A stretch of DNA of 64,000 nucleotides, taken from assembly GCA_026003755.1 (NCBI GenBank), contig BPHV01000002.1:434001-498000 (forward strand), read 5' to 3'. The DNA comes from Candidatus Roseilinea sp. (GTDB lineage Bacteria > Chloroflexota > Anaerolineae > J036 > Brachytrichaceae). Below are positions 40,001 to 47,957 of the stretch, piece by piece. Positions within the stretch are counted from its first letter, which is position 1, and each line of letters begins with the position of its first letter. The notes under the pieces were generated by a model, which was given only the letters and a program-made list of their open reading frames with translations, did not search any database and was not told the DNA's origin. Both the position numbers and the translations under genes were made by a program.

Positions 40001-42314
40001 CAACGCCTACCATGCCCCTAGCCGAGGCGCGCGACTCGCTTACCAAGTGACGGTCTATGAGACTACAGCATTAATGGAATGGCTCGCGCCGTTCATGCTC
40101 ACCCAGAAGCGAGCAGTTGCTTGCAAGAGTCGCGACGGACACACGATTCGCCGTGCCGACTTCATCGCCAAGGTCAATGCGGCGCTGTCTATCTCGCGCA
40201 AAGCCATACAGCGCAACTTTGGCTTGAGCGCCCAACACTTCTACCCCCGTGCGCTTCAGCGTCCGCGCATCAGCGCATACGTTGTCGAGCCGCTGGCGCA
40301 AGCAGCACCCCTCCCTGAAACCCTCAAGCGATTGAGCGTGATCTGGGAAGAGATCGTCAAGATCGAGCCGGCCGGGATAGAGGACGTTTACGACCTAACC
40401 GTTGAGGGCTTCCACAATTTTGTCGCCAACAACATCATCGTCCACAATTGCGTATACCAAGAGCAGATCATGCGCCTGGCGCGCGACATCGCCGGCTACT
40501 CGGTGGGCGAGGCCGACACCATTCGCAAAGCCGTCGCCAAGAAGAACGCCGAACAACTGCTGAAGCACAAGACCAAGTTCCGCGAGGGCGCTGTCAAGAA
40601 GGGCTACAGCGCCGAACTGGCCGACGCCATCTTCGGCGACATCGAGTACTTCGCCCGTTACGGCTTCCCCAAGGCGCACGCCGCCGACTACGCGGCCATC
40701 ACCTGTCAGACGGCCTGGCTCAAGGCCTGCTATCCGCTCGAATACATCTGCGCGCTGCTCACCTGCGAGAGCGGCAACACCGAGAAGATCACCGCCCTGA
40801 TCGCCGACGCCAAGTTGCACGGCATCAAAATCCTGCCGCCCAGCGTGAACGCCAGCGACGCCGATTTCACCATCGAGACGCCGCCGAACTTCAAATCCAA
40901 AGACAGCATCGGCGCGATCCGCTTCGGGTTGATGGCGATCAAGGGCGTGGGCGAAGGGCCGGTGCGCGCCATCGTCGAGGCACGCAAGCAGGGGGGGCGA
41001 TTCAAGTCGCTCGACGACTTCTGCCGGCGCGTGGACATGACGGCGCTGAACAAGCGTGCCCTCGAATCGCTGATCAAGGCCGGCGCGTTCGACGACTTCG
41101 GCTCGCGCGCCACAATTGCTGGCCGTCGTGGATCAGATGATCGGCGCGGCCGCGACCGCGCGCCGCGCCGCCGAGCGCGGCCAGGGCATGTTGTTCGGCG
41201 GGCTGGACGGCGCCGGCGATGAGACCCTGATCGTCCTGCCCAAGCACGTCCGCGAGATCCCGCCCAAGCAACTGCTGCAAGACGAGAAGGAGCTGCTCGG
41301 CACCTACGTCTCCGCGCACCCGCTCCAAGCGCAACTCGACGCGCTTCAGCAGCAGATCACGCACACCAGCGCCTCGTTGACTGAAGGCGACAACGGGCAG
41401 AGGGTGGTCGTGGCCGGCGTAGTCAGCTCCATCCGCCCACACACCACCAAGGCCGGCAAGCCGATGGCCTTCGGCGAGCTGGAGGACATGTACGGCCGGC
41501 TGGAGCTGACGATCTTCCCAAAGACCTGGGAGAAATATCCAGGACAAGTTCCAGCAAAGATAAGGCGCTGCTGGTGTGGGGCAAGGCCGAAGTGCAGCCG
41601 GGCGGCACACCGAAGATCCTGGTCGAGAAGGTCAGCGATTCATTCGAGATCGCCCGCAGCGCCGACGACGCCCCTGCCGCCTATAGCGACATCTCCAAAC
41701 CCAATCATGCCGTCGCCGAGGAAGTGATCGACGCCTACTTCGACTCGCCGCAGGCCAAGCCGACGCACGCGCCACCGCCATCTTCAACCGATGCGGCTAG
41801 CCGCGCCGAATTGCACACCGACGACCTGGCCGCCCTGGACGAGATCAACTTCACCGATGACGACATCCTTACCTCCGATCCCTCCCTATCCAGGGGCGAA
41901 GCGAATGCAATTACCGATGATCTGACCGTCACATTGCGCCATGGAGCAAACGCGGCAGCGCCGTCGCTCGACGCATCGAATGACGATGGGCAACCTGCAC
42001 TTGCCGCCGAGGGCGAGCCGGCGGCCGTTGAGAACCCGCACCCCAACGCGCAGGACCTGCCCCCCATTTTCGCTGCCCGCGAGCCGCTGCGCATCGTCAT
42101 GCACCGCAACGGCGACCCGCGCAGCGACGTAGCCAAGCTGGAAGCCGTACTGCAGACGCTGCGCAAATATCCGGGCGACCAGCCGTTTACCCTGACGCTG
42201 CAGCAGGCGAACGGCAAGGCCGTGACGCTCGACTTCCCGAACGACGCCACGCGCGACTGCCCGGAACTGCGCCGGGAACTGACCGCGCTGCTCGGCGCGC
42301 AGTGCATCGCGTGA
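37067..42314 (+). CDS. dnaE: DNA polymerase III alpha subunit with an intein and frame breaks
   Basis: Replicative polymerase, about 1,330 residues after intein removal. The PHP domain starts HVHSEYSLLDG and includes ALTDHGAMYGAIEFF. The palm has catalytic Asp residues in MPDIDMDFPDDQRG. The fingers include GVFQVEGTGMRNLM and RPGPMEYIPTYI. A C-terminal OB fold begins VVVAGVVSSIRPHTTKAGKP. The frame breaks three times. At 38136-38138 one extra base (dropping T38138 gives RQRLEYELSV). At about 41111 there is one extra A (GSRAQLLAVV). At 41538-41558 there is either one lost A or two extra bases (leading into DKALLVWGKAEV). All exons are otherwise conserved, so assembly error or a second copy elsewhere must be considered. 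The stop overlaps mobA. Confidence 0.93.
39201..40448 (+). mobile_element. DnaE intein with LAGLIDADG endonuclease domain
   Basis: A 416-residue in-frame insertion between ...GETYGI and CVYQEQIM of the polymerase, an invariant motif of the alpha subunit. It begins with Cys (CITGDAVLFDP, block A). Block B is TSDHRVLTEDGWMPL. The homing endonuclease region has two LAGLIDADG motifs: LAYLIADGDLG and LASLWDCDGYVG. It ends with VYDLTVEGFHNFVANN then IIVHN, and the next extein residue is Cys. All splicing residues (Cys1, block B His, C-terminal His-Asn, Cys+1) are present, so self-splicing is expected. Both catalytic Asp residues of the endonuclease are retained. Confidence 0.95.
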
Positions 42315-42925
42315 CGGACGAACGCCAGCCCAGCCTGACGGTCGCCATCCTATGCGGCGGGCAATCCCGCCGGATGGGTCAGGACAAAGGGCTGATGCCT
42401 TTCCTAGGTCGGCCGCTCGTTCAGCGTGTGGTCGAGCGCGTGCAGCCGCTCTCGGGCGAGATTGTCCTCGTCACCAATCGCCCCGACGACTACCGCTTCC
42501 TCGGCTTATCCATGCTGCCGGATGCGTTGCCCGGCCGTGGACCACTGGGCGGTGCGTTCACTGCGGTGATGGCGTGCCGATCTACTGCGCTGGCGCTGGT
42601 GGCCTGCGACATGCCGTTCGTCAACGCGGCTGTGCTCGCCCGCGCCTACCAGGTGTTAGCGGCGGAAGGCTGCGACGCCGTGGTGCCCTTGACGGCTAAC
42701 GGGCCGGAGGCGCTGCACGCCGTCTATCGGGCGGCGACCTGCGCGCCGGTGATGAAAGCCGCGCTCGATGCCGGAGAGCTGAAGATGGCCGATTGGTTAC
42801 CGCGCGTGCGCGCGCGCTTCATCACACAAGAGGAGATCATCCGCTTAGACCCGGAGGGGCTTGCCTTCGTCAACGTCAACACCCTGGAGGCGTTCCGCGC
42901 TGCCGAGCAGCGCGCAAGGGAGTAG
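42311..42925 (+). CDS. mobA: Molybdenum cofactor guanylyltransferase
   Basis: 204 residues. The nucleotidyltransferase loop is ILCGGQSRRMGQDKGLMPF, followed by LPGRGPLGGAF and the metal-binding LVACDMPFV. MobA attaches GMP to molybdopterin to give the bis-MGD cofactor. GTG 42311 overlaps the dnaE stop (GTGA), suggesting coupled translation; an in-frame GTG at 42302 is possible. Confidence 0.9.
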   Translation: MTDERQPSLTVAILCGGQSRRMGQDKGLMPFLGRPLVQRVVERVQPLSGEIVLVTNRPDDYRFLGLSMLPDALPGRGPLGGAFTAVMACRSTALALVACDMPFVNAAVLARAYQVLAAEGCDAVVPLTANGPEALHAVYRAATCAPVMKAALDAGELKMADWLPRVRARFITQEEIIRLDPEGLAFVNVNTLEAFRAAEQRARE

Positions 42926-42936
42926 CGGCGAGCACA

Positions 42937-43161
42937 TTATTCGGACGCCGCCGGCGCGTCGTCGTTTGCCTCCCAGCCGATGATCCATACGCATAGGCCG
43001 GCCAACCCAATCGTGGCCAGGATCAAGAACAGCCACTGGTTCCACAGCAGGCCGACGTCGCGCGCGGCGATGATGAGGATGATGACCATGCCGGCGGCCA
43101 GCGCAATCCACGCCGCCAGCCGAGGATGCTTCTCGGCGAACGCTCTCAGTCTCGTCAGCAT
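42937..43161 (-). CDS. Small two-helix membrane protein
   Basis: 74 residues. Two hydrophobic segments (WIALAAGMVIILIIAA and WLFLILATIGLAGLCVWII) separated by a short loop, with a positively charged N-terminus and an acidic C-terminus. Not assigned to a family. TAGAAT (reverse of 43168-43173) ends 6 nt upstream of the ATG, which supports it as a real, leaderless gene. Confidence 0.65.
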   Translation of the reverse strand: MLTRLRAFAEKHPRLAAWIALAAGMVIILIIAARDVGLLWNQWLFLILATIGLAGLCVWIIGWEANDDAPAASE

Positions 43162-43620
43162 GCACCGATTCTAATTCGGCTCACGGCACCAGCCGGCTGC
43201 GCGGACGTTTCCTCGGCGGCGATGGCGCGTCTTCTCAGCCATCGCTTTGCTTACGTCGTCGGACCGGCGCACGGCGTAGATGTTCCACTCAGTTTTGGAT
43301 TCCTGCCCGCGCAGAAGGGGACGTTCGATGTCATCGGACTGACGAACCGGCGCACAAACAGCACGAGTTCAAACGCCGGCGGCCAGCGCACGAACATTCG
43401 TCGGCCAAATACACGTTTGAGGCCGAGCGCCACCAACCGGCCGGCTTCGACCGCCCCCGTCCATGCGTCCATGTGAAGTGTTATCCTTGACCTGCAACAT
43501 GGCGCAGCGCCGAGTTGAAAATAGTCAAACTGACGGCTACGATTGTGCAGAGACGACTCGCGCGCTCACGAGATGCCTCAAAGATCGTCGCGTCGTCGGG
43601 GCCGCACTCGAGCATGCAAT
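43162..43620. other. 459-bp stretch without a supported gene
   Basis: Only short open frames are present; the longest is a 73-codon minus-strand frame at 43251-43472 with no recognisable features. The right part should hold the promoter of the CYTH-CHAD gene, but no clear -10 box is visible. TAGAAT at 43168-43173 (minus) belongs to the small membrane protein. Confidence 0.5.
43168..43173 (-). promoter_or_regulatory. Candidate -10 box of the small membrane protein gene
   Basis: TAGAAT on the minus strand, 6 nt upstream of the ATG at 43161. Confidence 0.4.
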
Positions 43621-45249
43621 ATGAAGCCGACTGACACCGCCAATCATCAACAGGAAGTCGAATGGCAGTTTGATACGGACGACCTCGACGCGGTAAAAAG
43701 CTGGCTGCGCGAGCGCGCCCACATCGGCGACTTGCAATTACGCTTCGACGCGCCGAAGGAGCACATTGATGGCTACTACGACACACCCGACTGGCGGATC
43801 TTTCGGGCGGGCTACGTGCTGCGCATACGGCAGGTCGAAGGCAAGCCGGCCGAGGCCACGCTCAAGTCATTCGGCGCTCGGAGGGATGGGCTGCGTCAGC
43901 GGCGCGAAATCAACGAGCAACTGCGCTCCAAGGGGGCCGGCTCCGACTCCATTCGAAGCGTCATTCGCGCGCGAGGGCCGGTCGGCCAGCGCTTGAAAGC
44001 CGTGATGGGCAAGCGTGCGGCGCACACCCTGCGCCACCTTTTCGATGCGCACACCCGCCGCCAGCGCATCGGCGTATACCAAGATAGCGCGCAACTGGCC
44101 GAGATCGCCCTTGACGAAGTGTCTATCGCCGCCGATTTGCGCCATCAACCGATGCGCTTTCTGCGCGTCGAAGTGGAACTCTCGCCCGATGACCCATCAA
44201 GCGGCGCGCGCGATGTTATCGCGGCCTTCGTCGCCGAAATGCGCGCGGCCTGTCGGTTGCAGCCGGCAGCCGATTCCAAGTTTGAGCTTGGCCTGCGCGC
44301 ACAACATTTGCGGCCGGAGTTCGCGCCTGACCTCGGCCAGCCCGCGAGCACCGCCCAACTGAGTGACGACCCGCGCATCGGCGAGTTGGCATGTGCCTTA
44401 TTGCGTGAGCATTTCACGCGTTTTCTGAGGCAGGAGCCGGCAGTGCGACTGGGCGAGGACAACGAAGCCGTGCATCAGATGCGGGTAGCCACACGCCGGC
44501 TGCGCACGGCCCTGAGACTCTTTCGCGATTACTTACCGTCCACCGCGCAGGCGCTGCGCGACGAGCTGCGCTGGATGGCCCGCCTCCTGGGCAAGGTGCG
44601 CGACCTGGACGTGCAAATGGCGCGCCTGGCAGACTGGCGCAGCGACGATGCCCCGCACGCCTTGGATGACGTGACCGCGCTCTTGACCCGCCGGCGCGAG
44701 CAAGCGCAAGCCAAGCTGCTCAGAGGACTCAACTCGGCGCGCTACGAACGACTGGTCACCAAATTTACCAGCTTTTTGCGCGACGACGCGAGTCTGCACG
44801 CGGGCGAGCAATACATGAAGCCGGCCCGCCAGGAGATGCCCGACCTGATCCGCCGCCGCTACGACAAGCTGCGCAAGCTGGGCGACGCCATTCAGCAGGA
44901 TTCGTCGCCGAGCGAATATCATGCGCTGCGCATTCAATGCAAGCGGCTGCGCTATGCGCTGGAATTTGCTACGCCGCTCTACCGGAAAGCGGCGCGCGCC
45001 TATCTGTCGCGCCTGACGGCCTTGCAAGACTTGCTCGGCCTGCTCCAAGATGCGTATGTCGCCATCGAGGAGATGCGCCGCCTGAGCTTGGCGTCACAGC
45101 ATGAGTTGTCGGCGCAGGCCATCTTCGCACTCGGCGAGGTCTCGCAGCGCTACGCCCAACAGGCCGCGGCGCTGCGCGTCCAGTTCCCCCGGGTCTATCG
45201 GCGCATCAAGGGCAAGGCCTGGAAGAAGCTGTGGCGCATCCTGCGATGA
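43621..45249 (+). CDS. CYTH and CHAD domain protein
   Basis: 542 residues, soluble. The N-terminal CYTH (triphosphate tunnel) domain begins EVEWQFDTDDLDAV and has YYDTPDWRIFRAGYVLRIR and LAEIALDEVSI, with the alternating charged residues that line the tunnel. The CHAD domain (about 260-530) starts VHQMRVATRRLRTALRLFRD and includes LRIQCKRLRYALEFA, with conserved His and many Arg/Lys. CHAD domains bind polyphosphate and CYTH members hydrolyse triphosphates, so a role in polyphosphate metabolism is likely. ATG 43621 is the family start. SixA follows 41 nt downstream. Confidence 0.9.
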   Translation: MKPTDTANHQQEVEWQFDTDDLDAVKSWLRERAHIGDLQLRFDAPKEHIDGYYDTPDWRIFRAGYVLRIRQVEGKPAEATLKSFGARRDGLRQRREINEQLRSKGAGSDSIRSVIRARGPVGQRLKAVMGKRAAHTLRHLFDAHTRRQRIGVYQDSAQLAEIALDEVSIAADLRHQPMRFLRVEVELSPDDPSSGARDVIAAFVAEMRAACRLQPAADSKFELGLRAQHLRPEFAPDLGQPASTAQLSDDPRIGELACALLREHFTRFLRQEPAVRLGEDNEAVHQMRVATRRLRTALRLFRDYLPSTAQALRDELRWMARLLGKVRDLDVQMARLADWRSDDAPHALDDVTALLTRRREQAQAKLLRGLNSARYERLVTKFTSFLRDDASLHAGEQYMKPARQEMPDLIRRRYDKLRKLGDAIQQDSSPSEYHALRIQCKRLRYALEFATPLYRKAARAYLSRLTALQDLLGLLQDAYVAIEEMRRLSLASQHELSAQAIFALGEVSQRYAQQAAALRVQFPRVYRRIKGKAWKKLWRILR

Positions 45250-45290
45250 ATCCCCTCTAACAAGGCAATCCATCGCGCTAGAGGAGACAC

Positions 45291-45782
45291 ATGAAGACTT
45301 TGATCTTGGTTCGCCACGCCAAATCGAGTTGGGATGACCCGTCGTTGCCCGATCACGACCGTCCGCTGAACCCACGCGGCCAACGCGATGCGCCCAAGAT
45401 GGGCGAACGCTTGGCGAAGCGTGGCATCCGTCCCAACCTCATCTTGTCCAGCTCTGCCACGCGCGCAATCCATACGGCGCAGCTCATTGCCGAAAAGATC
45501 GGCTATGACCGCGAGGCCATTGTGGTGGACCGGCGCATCTACGGCGCGCAGGTCAGCACCCTGCTCTACCTAATCCAGGAACTCGATGACGCGCACGAGC
45601 AGGTGATGCTCATCGGCCACAACCCAGAGTTGACCGAGCTGGCGCATCGCTTCAGCAGCGACATCGAAGACCTCCCCACCTGCGCCGTGGTCGAACTCAC
45701 TTTCGACGTGAAGCGTTGGGTGGACGTAGTGAACAGCGGGCCGGTCGAGGTGCACTTCGACACCCCCAAGAAGCATACTTGA
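45291..45782 (+). CDS. sixA: SixA-type phosphohistidine phosphatase
   Basis: 163 residues of the histidine phosphatase branch. The active-site RHG-type motif is ILVRHAKSSWDDPS, followed by DRPLNPRGQRDAPKMGERL, SSSATRAIHTAQLI (second Arg) and MLIGHNPELTELA (second His). SixA removes phosphate from protein histidines in E. coli. Here the partner is CYTH-CHAD, a recurrent pairing that hints at phosphate or polyphosphate control. GAGGAGA lies about 7 nt upstream. Confidence 0.92.
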   Translation: MKTLILVRHAKSSWDDPSLPDHDRPLNPRGQRDAPKMGERLAKRGIRPNLILSSSATRAIHTAQLIAEKIGYDREAIVVDRRIYGAQVSTLLYLIQELDDAHEQVMLIGHNPELTELAHRFSSDIEDLPTCAVVELTFDVKRWVDVVNSGPVEVHFDTPKKHT

Positions 45783-45794
45783 GGCGCACGATGC

Positions 45795-46457
45795 TCAAGC
45801 CGGCTCGGTTTGCGCTGTTGGCGTGCGGAAGTCGGCCGCGACACCCGGCCGCGTCGCCAGGTAAGCGCATAAGCCAAGCGGCCCCGTGAGCAGAATCGCG
45901 ATCAGCCAATAAGCCTGCGCTTGCGCCGCGACGCCGCGACGCTGCATGTCGGCCTGGGCCAGCGGCAGCGCAACGATCTGGTTGAGCGCGATGTCCAGCC
46001 ACATAAACGCCAGACCAAGGTTGCGGCTCATTGTGTCCACGAGTTCCGGCAGCGAGCCACGCGGCAAGAAGAACGCGCCGATCAGGATCACGGCAGCGCA
46101 CAAGACCCACCACAGCCATCGCAATTCGAGCAGGCGCGGCGTCTCACGCTTGGTCAGGTCGCCGGCCGGACGGCGCGCCATATATACGCTCAGCGCGAGG
46201 ATACCGACGACAAACATCGGGACGACGTAGATCGGCCAACGCATCTTCCGGCGCAGCGCATCGTCAATCACCAGCCCCGCCAGCGGCATAAGCAGTATGC
46301 CGAAGTAGTTGAAGCCCCACAAAAACCAGTTGTCGCGCAGCAACGCGCTCGGGTCCTGCGGCGGCAAACTTGGCCAGGGCAGGTTCAGCGCGACGACGAG
46401 CAACAGACAGACGACGAACAAAAGCCAATACAACCAAGCGATCGGCGAACGGCACAT
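45795..46457 (-). CDS. Polytopic membrane protein of unknown function
   Basis: 220 residues with about six hydrophobic helices (LYWLLFVVCLLLVVALNL, FNYFGILLMPLAGLVI, IYVVPMFVVGILALSVYMA, LWWVLCAAVILIGAFFL, ALNQIVALPLAQ, YWLIAILLTGPLGLCAYLA). The pattern W-F-N-Y plus GPLGLCAYLATR resembles ABA4-like/DUF4281 proteins, but the match is not firm. The start is ATG 46457, with TACAAT (reverse of 46464-46469) ending 6 nt upstream; the longer frame to 46574 is not supported. Confidence 0.7.
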   Translation of the reverse strand: MCRSPIAWLYWLLFVVCLLLVVALNLPWPSLPPQDPSALLRDNWFLWGFNYFGILLMPLAGLVIDDALRRKMRWPIYVVPMFVVGILALSVYMARRPAGDLTKRETPRLLELRWLWWVLCAAVILIGAFFLPRGSLPELVDTMSRNLGLAFMWLDIALNQIVALPLAQADMQRRGVAAQAQAYWLIAILLTGPLGLCAYLATRPGVAADFRTPTAQTEPA

Positions 46458-46463
46458 GCTGCG

Positions 46464-46469
46464 ATTGTA
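46464..46469 (-). promoter_or_regulatory. Candidate -10 box of the 45.8 kb membrane protein gene
   Basis: TACAAT on the minus strand, 6 nt from the ATG at 46457. Confidence 0.4.
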
Positions 46470-46697
46470 ACCGCGCTCGTCTCGGCAGTTCCTCGGTCCG
46501 GCTAACCAACCACAGCACCACGGACGCCTAGAAGAGTGGACGGCGTGGATGGCCGCCGGGGCCGATGTTACCAACCCAGTTTAGGTTGCAGCATTGATCA
46601 GGACATAGTTTGGGGCTGACACAGGCAACGTTTGTGCCTCTGTCTTGTTCCTGCGGAGAAATGCGCCCCCGTCGAAACGATGAGCAGTAACGACGGT

Positions 46698-46703
46698 TAT
46701 AAT
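46698..46703 (+). promoter_or_regulatory. Candidate -10 box of the repeat-coil gene
   Basis: A perfect TATAAT. Its distance from ATG 46706 (2 nt) rules that ATG out as a start on this transcript and favours ATG 46721, which has GAGG 9 nt upstream. Confidence 0.5.
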
Positions 46704-46720
46704 CAATGAGGTTAAAGCCT

Positions 46721-47752
46721 ATGCCGTTCACCGTCTCTGATTTTCACGATCTGGTCGAGTTGCTAGAGCAACAGCCAAGCTGGCGCGCTGAGATGCGCCG
46801 CTTGTTGCTGACAGATGACATTCTGCGACTGCCTAAGACGGTGGAGGACCTGGCTGCTACTGTGGATCAATTTGCGCGCAACACCGAAGAACGCTTCTGC
46901 CAAGTCGAGAAGATACTGGCCGACTTGGCTGCCGCCCAGCAGCGCACCGAGCAGCACTTCGAAGAGCTAGCCGCCGCCCAGCAGCGCACCGAGCAGCGCT
47001 TCGAGGAGCTAGCCGCCGCCCAGCAGCGCACCGAGCAGCGCCTCGAGGAGCTAGCCGCCGCCCAGCAGCGCACCGAGCAGCGCCTCGAAGAGCTAGCCGC
47101 CGCCCAGCAGCGCACCGAGCAGCGCCTCGAAGAGCTAGCCGCCGCCCAGCAGCGCACCGAGCAGCGCCTCGAAGAGCTAGCCGCCGCCCAGCAGCGCACC
47201 GAGCAGCGCCTCGAAGAGCTAGCCGCCGCCCAGCAGCGCACCGAGCAGCGCCTCGAAGAGCTAGCCGCCGCCCAGCAGCGCACCGAGCAGCGCCTCGAAG
47301 AGCTAGCCGCCGCCCAGCAGCGCACCAGCGAACAGGTCGCCCGTCTTCAGAACATAATCGGGGCAACTGTGGAAGAAGAAGCCGCTGCTGTTCTGCGCGT
47401 TGTGCTTGAAGAGAAAGGCTACCACATCCTGGCCGAGGCGCTATATCTGCGGCTGAACGGAGACGTAGACGTCGCCCAGCAAGTGGAAGACGCTCAGGGG
47501 CGGCGCCTATGGGCTGTATTGGAAGCCAAGACGCGTCTGGGATGGCAGGCGGTAGAAGCCTGGGCCAATCGCATCCGATCGGAAGGGTTCCGAGCCGCGC
47601 TGCGCCGAGTTGGGGTAGAAGGGCCATTCCTCGTGTATGTGTATGGGATGCGGGCAGACTTGAGCGCGCGCAAGGCCGTCGAGAAGTTCGGTGTAGGCTT
47701 ATTGAGCAGTCAGGGCGAGATTGTGCCGCCCAAAGAAGAGCTATCCGCTTAG
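46721..47752 (+). CDS. Coiled-coil protein with 14-residue repeats and a PD-(D/E)XK-like C-terminus
   Basis: 343 residues. About 1-68 is a helical lead (FHDLVELLEQQPSWRAEMR). About 69-208 is ten units of LAAAQQRTEQRLEE, a perfect two-heptad coiled coil. About 209-343 is a compact domain with EEEAAAVLRVVLEEKGY, LNGDVDVAQQVED and AVLEAKTRLG. The D in GDVDV and the ExK in LEAK fit a PD-(D/E)XK nuclease fold, as in DUF3782-type proteins of cyanobacteria, Chloroflexota and archaea. The coil likely sets oligomer geometry. The DNA target and role are unknown, and no partner gene is adjacent. Confidence 0.8.
   Translation: MPFTVSDFHDLVELLEQQPSWRAEMRRLLLTDDILRLPKTVEDLAATVDQFARNTEERFCQVEKILADLAAAQQRTEQHFEELAAAQQRTEQRFEELAAAQQRTEQRLEELAAAQQRTEQRLEELAAAQQRTEQRLEELAAAQQRTEQRLEELAAAQQRTEQRLEELAAAQQRTEQRLEELAAAQQRTEQRLEELAAAQQRTSEQVARLQNIIGATVEEEAAAVLRVVLEEKGYHILAEALYLRLNGDVDVAQQVEDAQGRRLWAVLEAKTRLGWQAVEAWANRIRSEGFRAALRRVGVEGPFLVYVYGMRADLSARKAVEKFGVGLLSSQGEIVPPKEELSA
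46925..47330 (+). repeat. 42-bp tandem repeat, about ten units, inside the coiled-coil gene
   Basis: Units are exactly 42 bp (46925 to 47303 is 9 x 42). Several central units are identical at the DNA level, including third codon positions. The first two units differ by a few bases (His or Phe instead of Arg or Leu). The identity implies recent expansion or homogenisation by slippage or unequal crossover. Confidence 0.95.
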
Positions 47753-47957
47753 TGCGCGCAACGCTGGAGATATAAGCCACCGCAAGCGCGCCGCCAATTG
47801 GCCTCTGGCGGCAGATCCCTACCGCTGCGCTCGGCCTCATCGCCGGAAGCAGCGCGAGCCACGACCTTTGCATAAGTGCATTGACGCCTGCCGTTGCCCA
47901 TCTCTGCCGGTGGGTCGCTCTTATCCCGCGTAAAATTCGCCTGGGCTGCTCATTGCT

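Noticed and set aside
37067-42314. Programmed frameshifting in dnaE
   Set aside because: The break sites share no slippery sequence, and other genes in the window show the same single-base insertion bias, so error or decay is simpler.
43251-43472. 73-codon minus-strand frame
   Set aside because: No ribosome-binding site, promoter or recognisable motif; codon use looks like the background.
46925-47330. CRISPR-like array
   Set aside because: The 42-bp units are directly adjacent with no spacers and keep one reading frame.
46857-47873. Long minus-strand open frames with Arg/Ala/Cys-rich repeats opposite the coiled-coil gene
   Set aside because: They are mirror images of the 42-bp repeats; a repeat unit without stops on one frame keeps the other strand open too.
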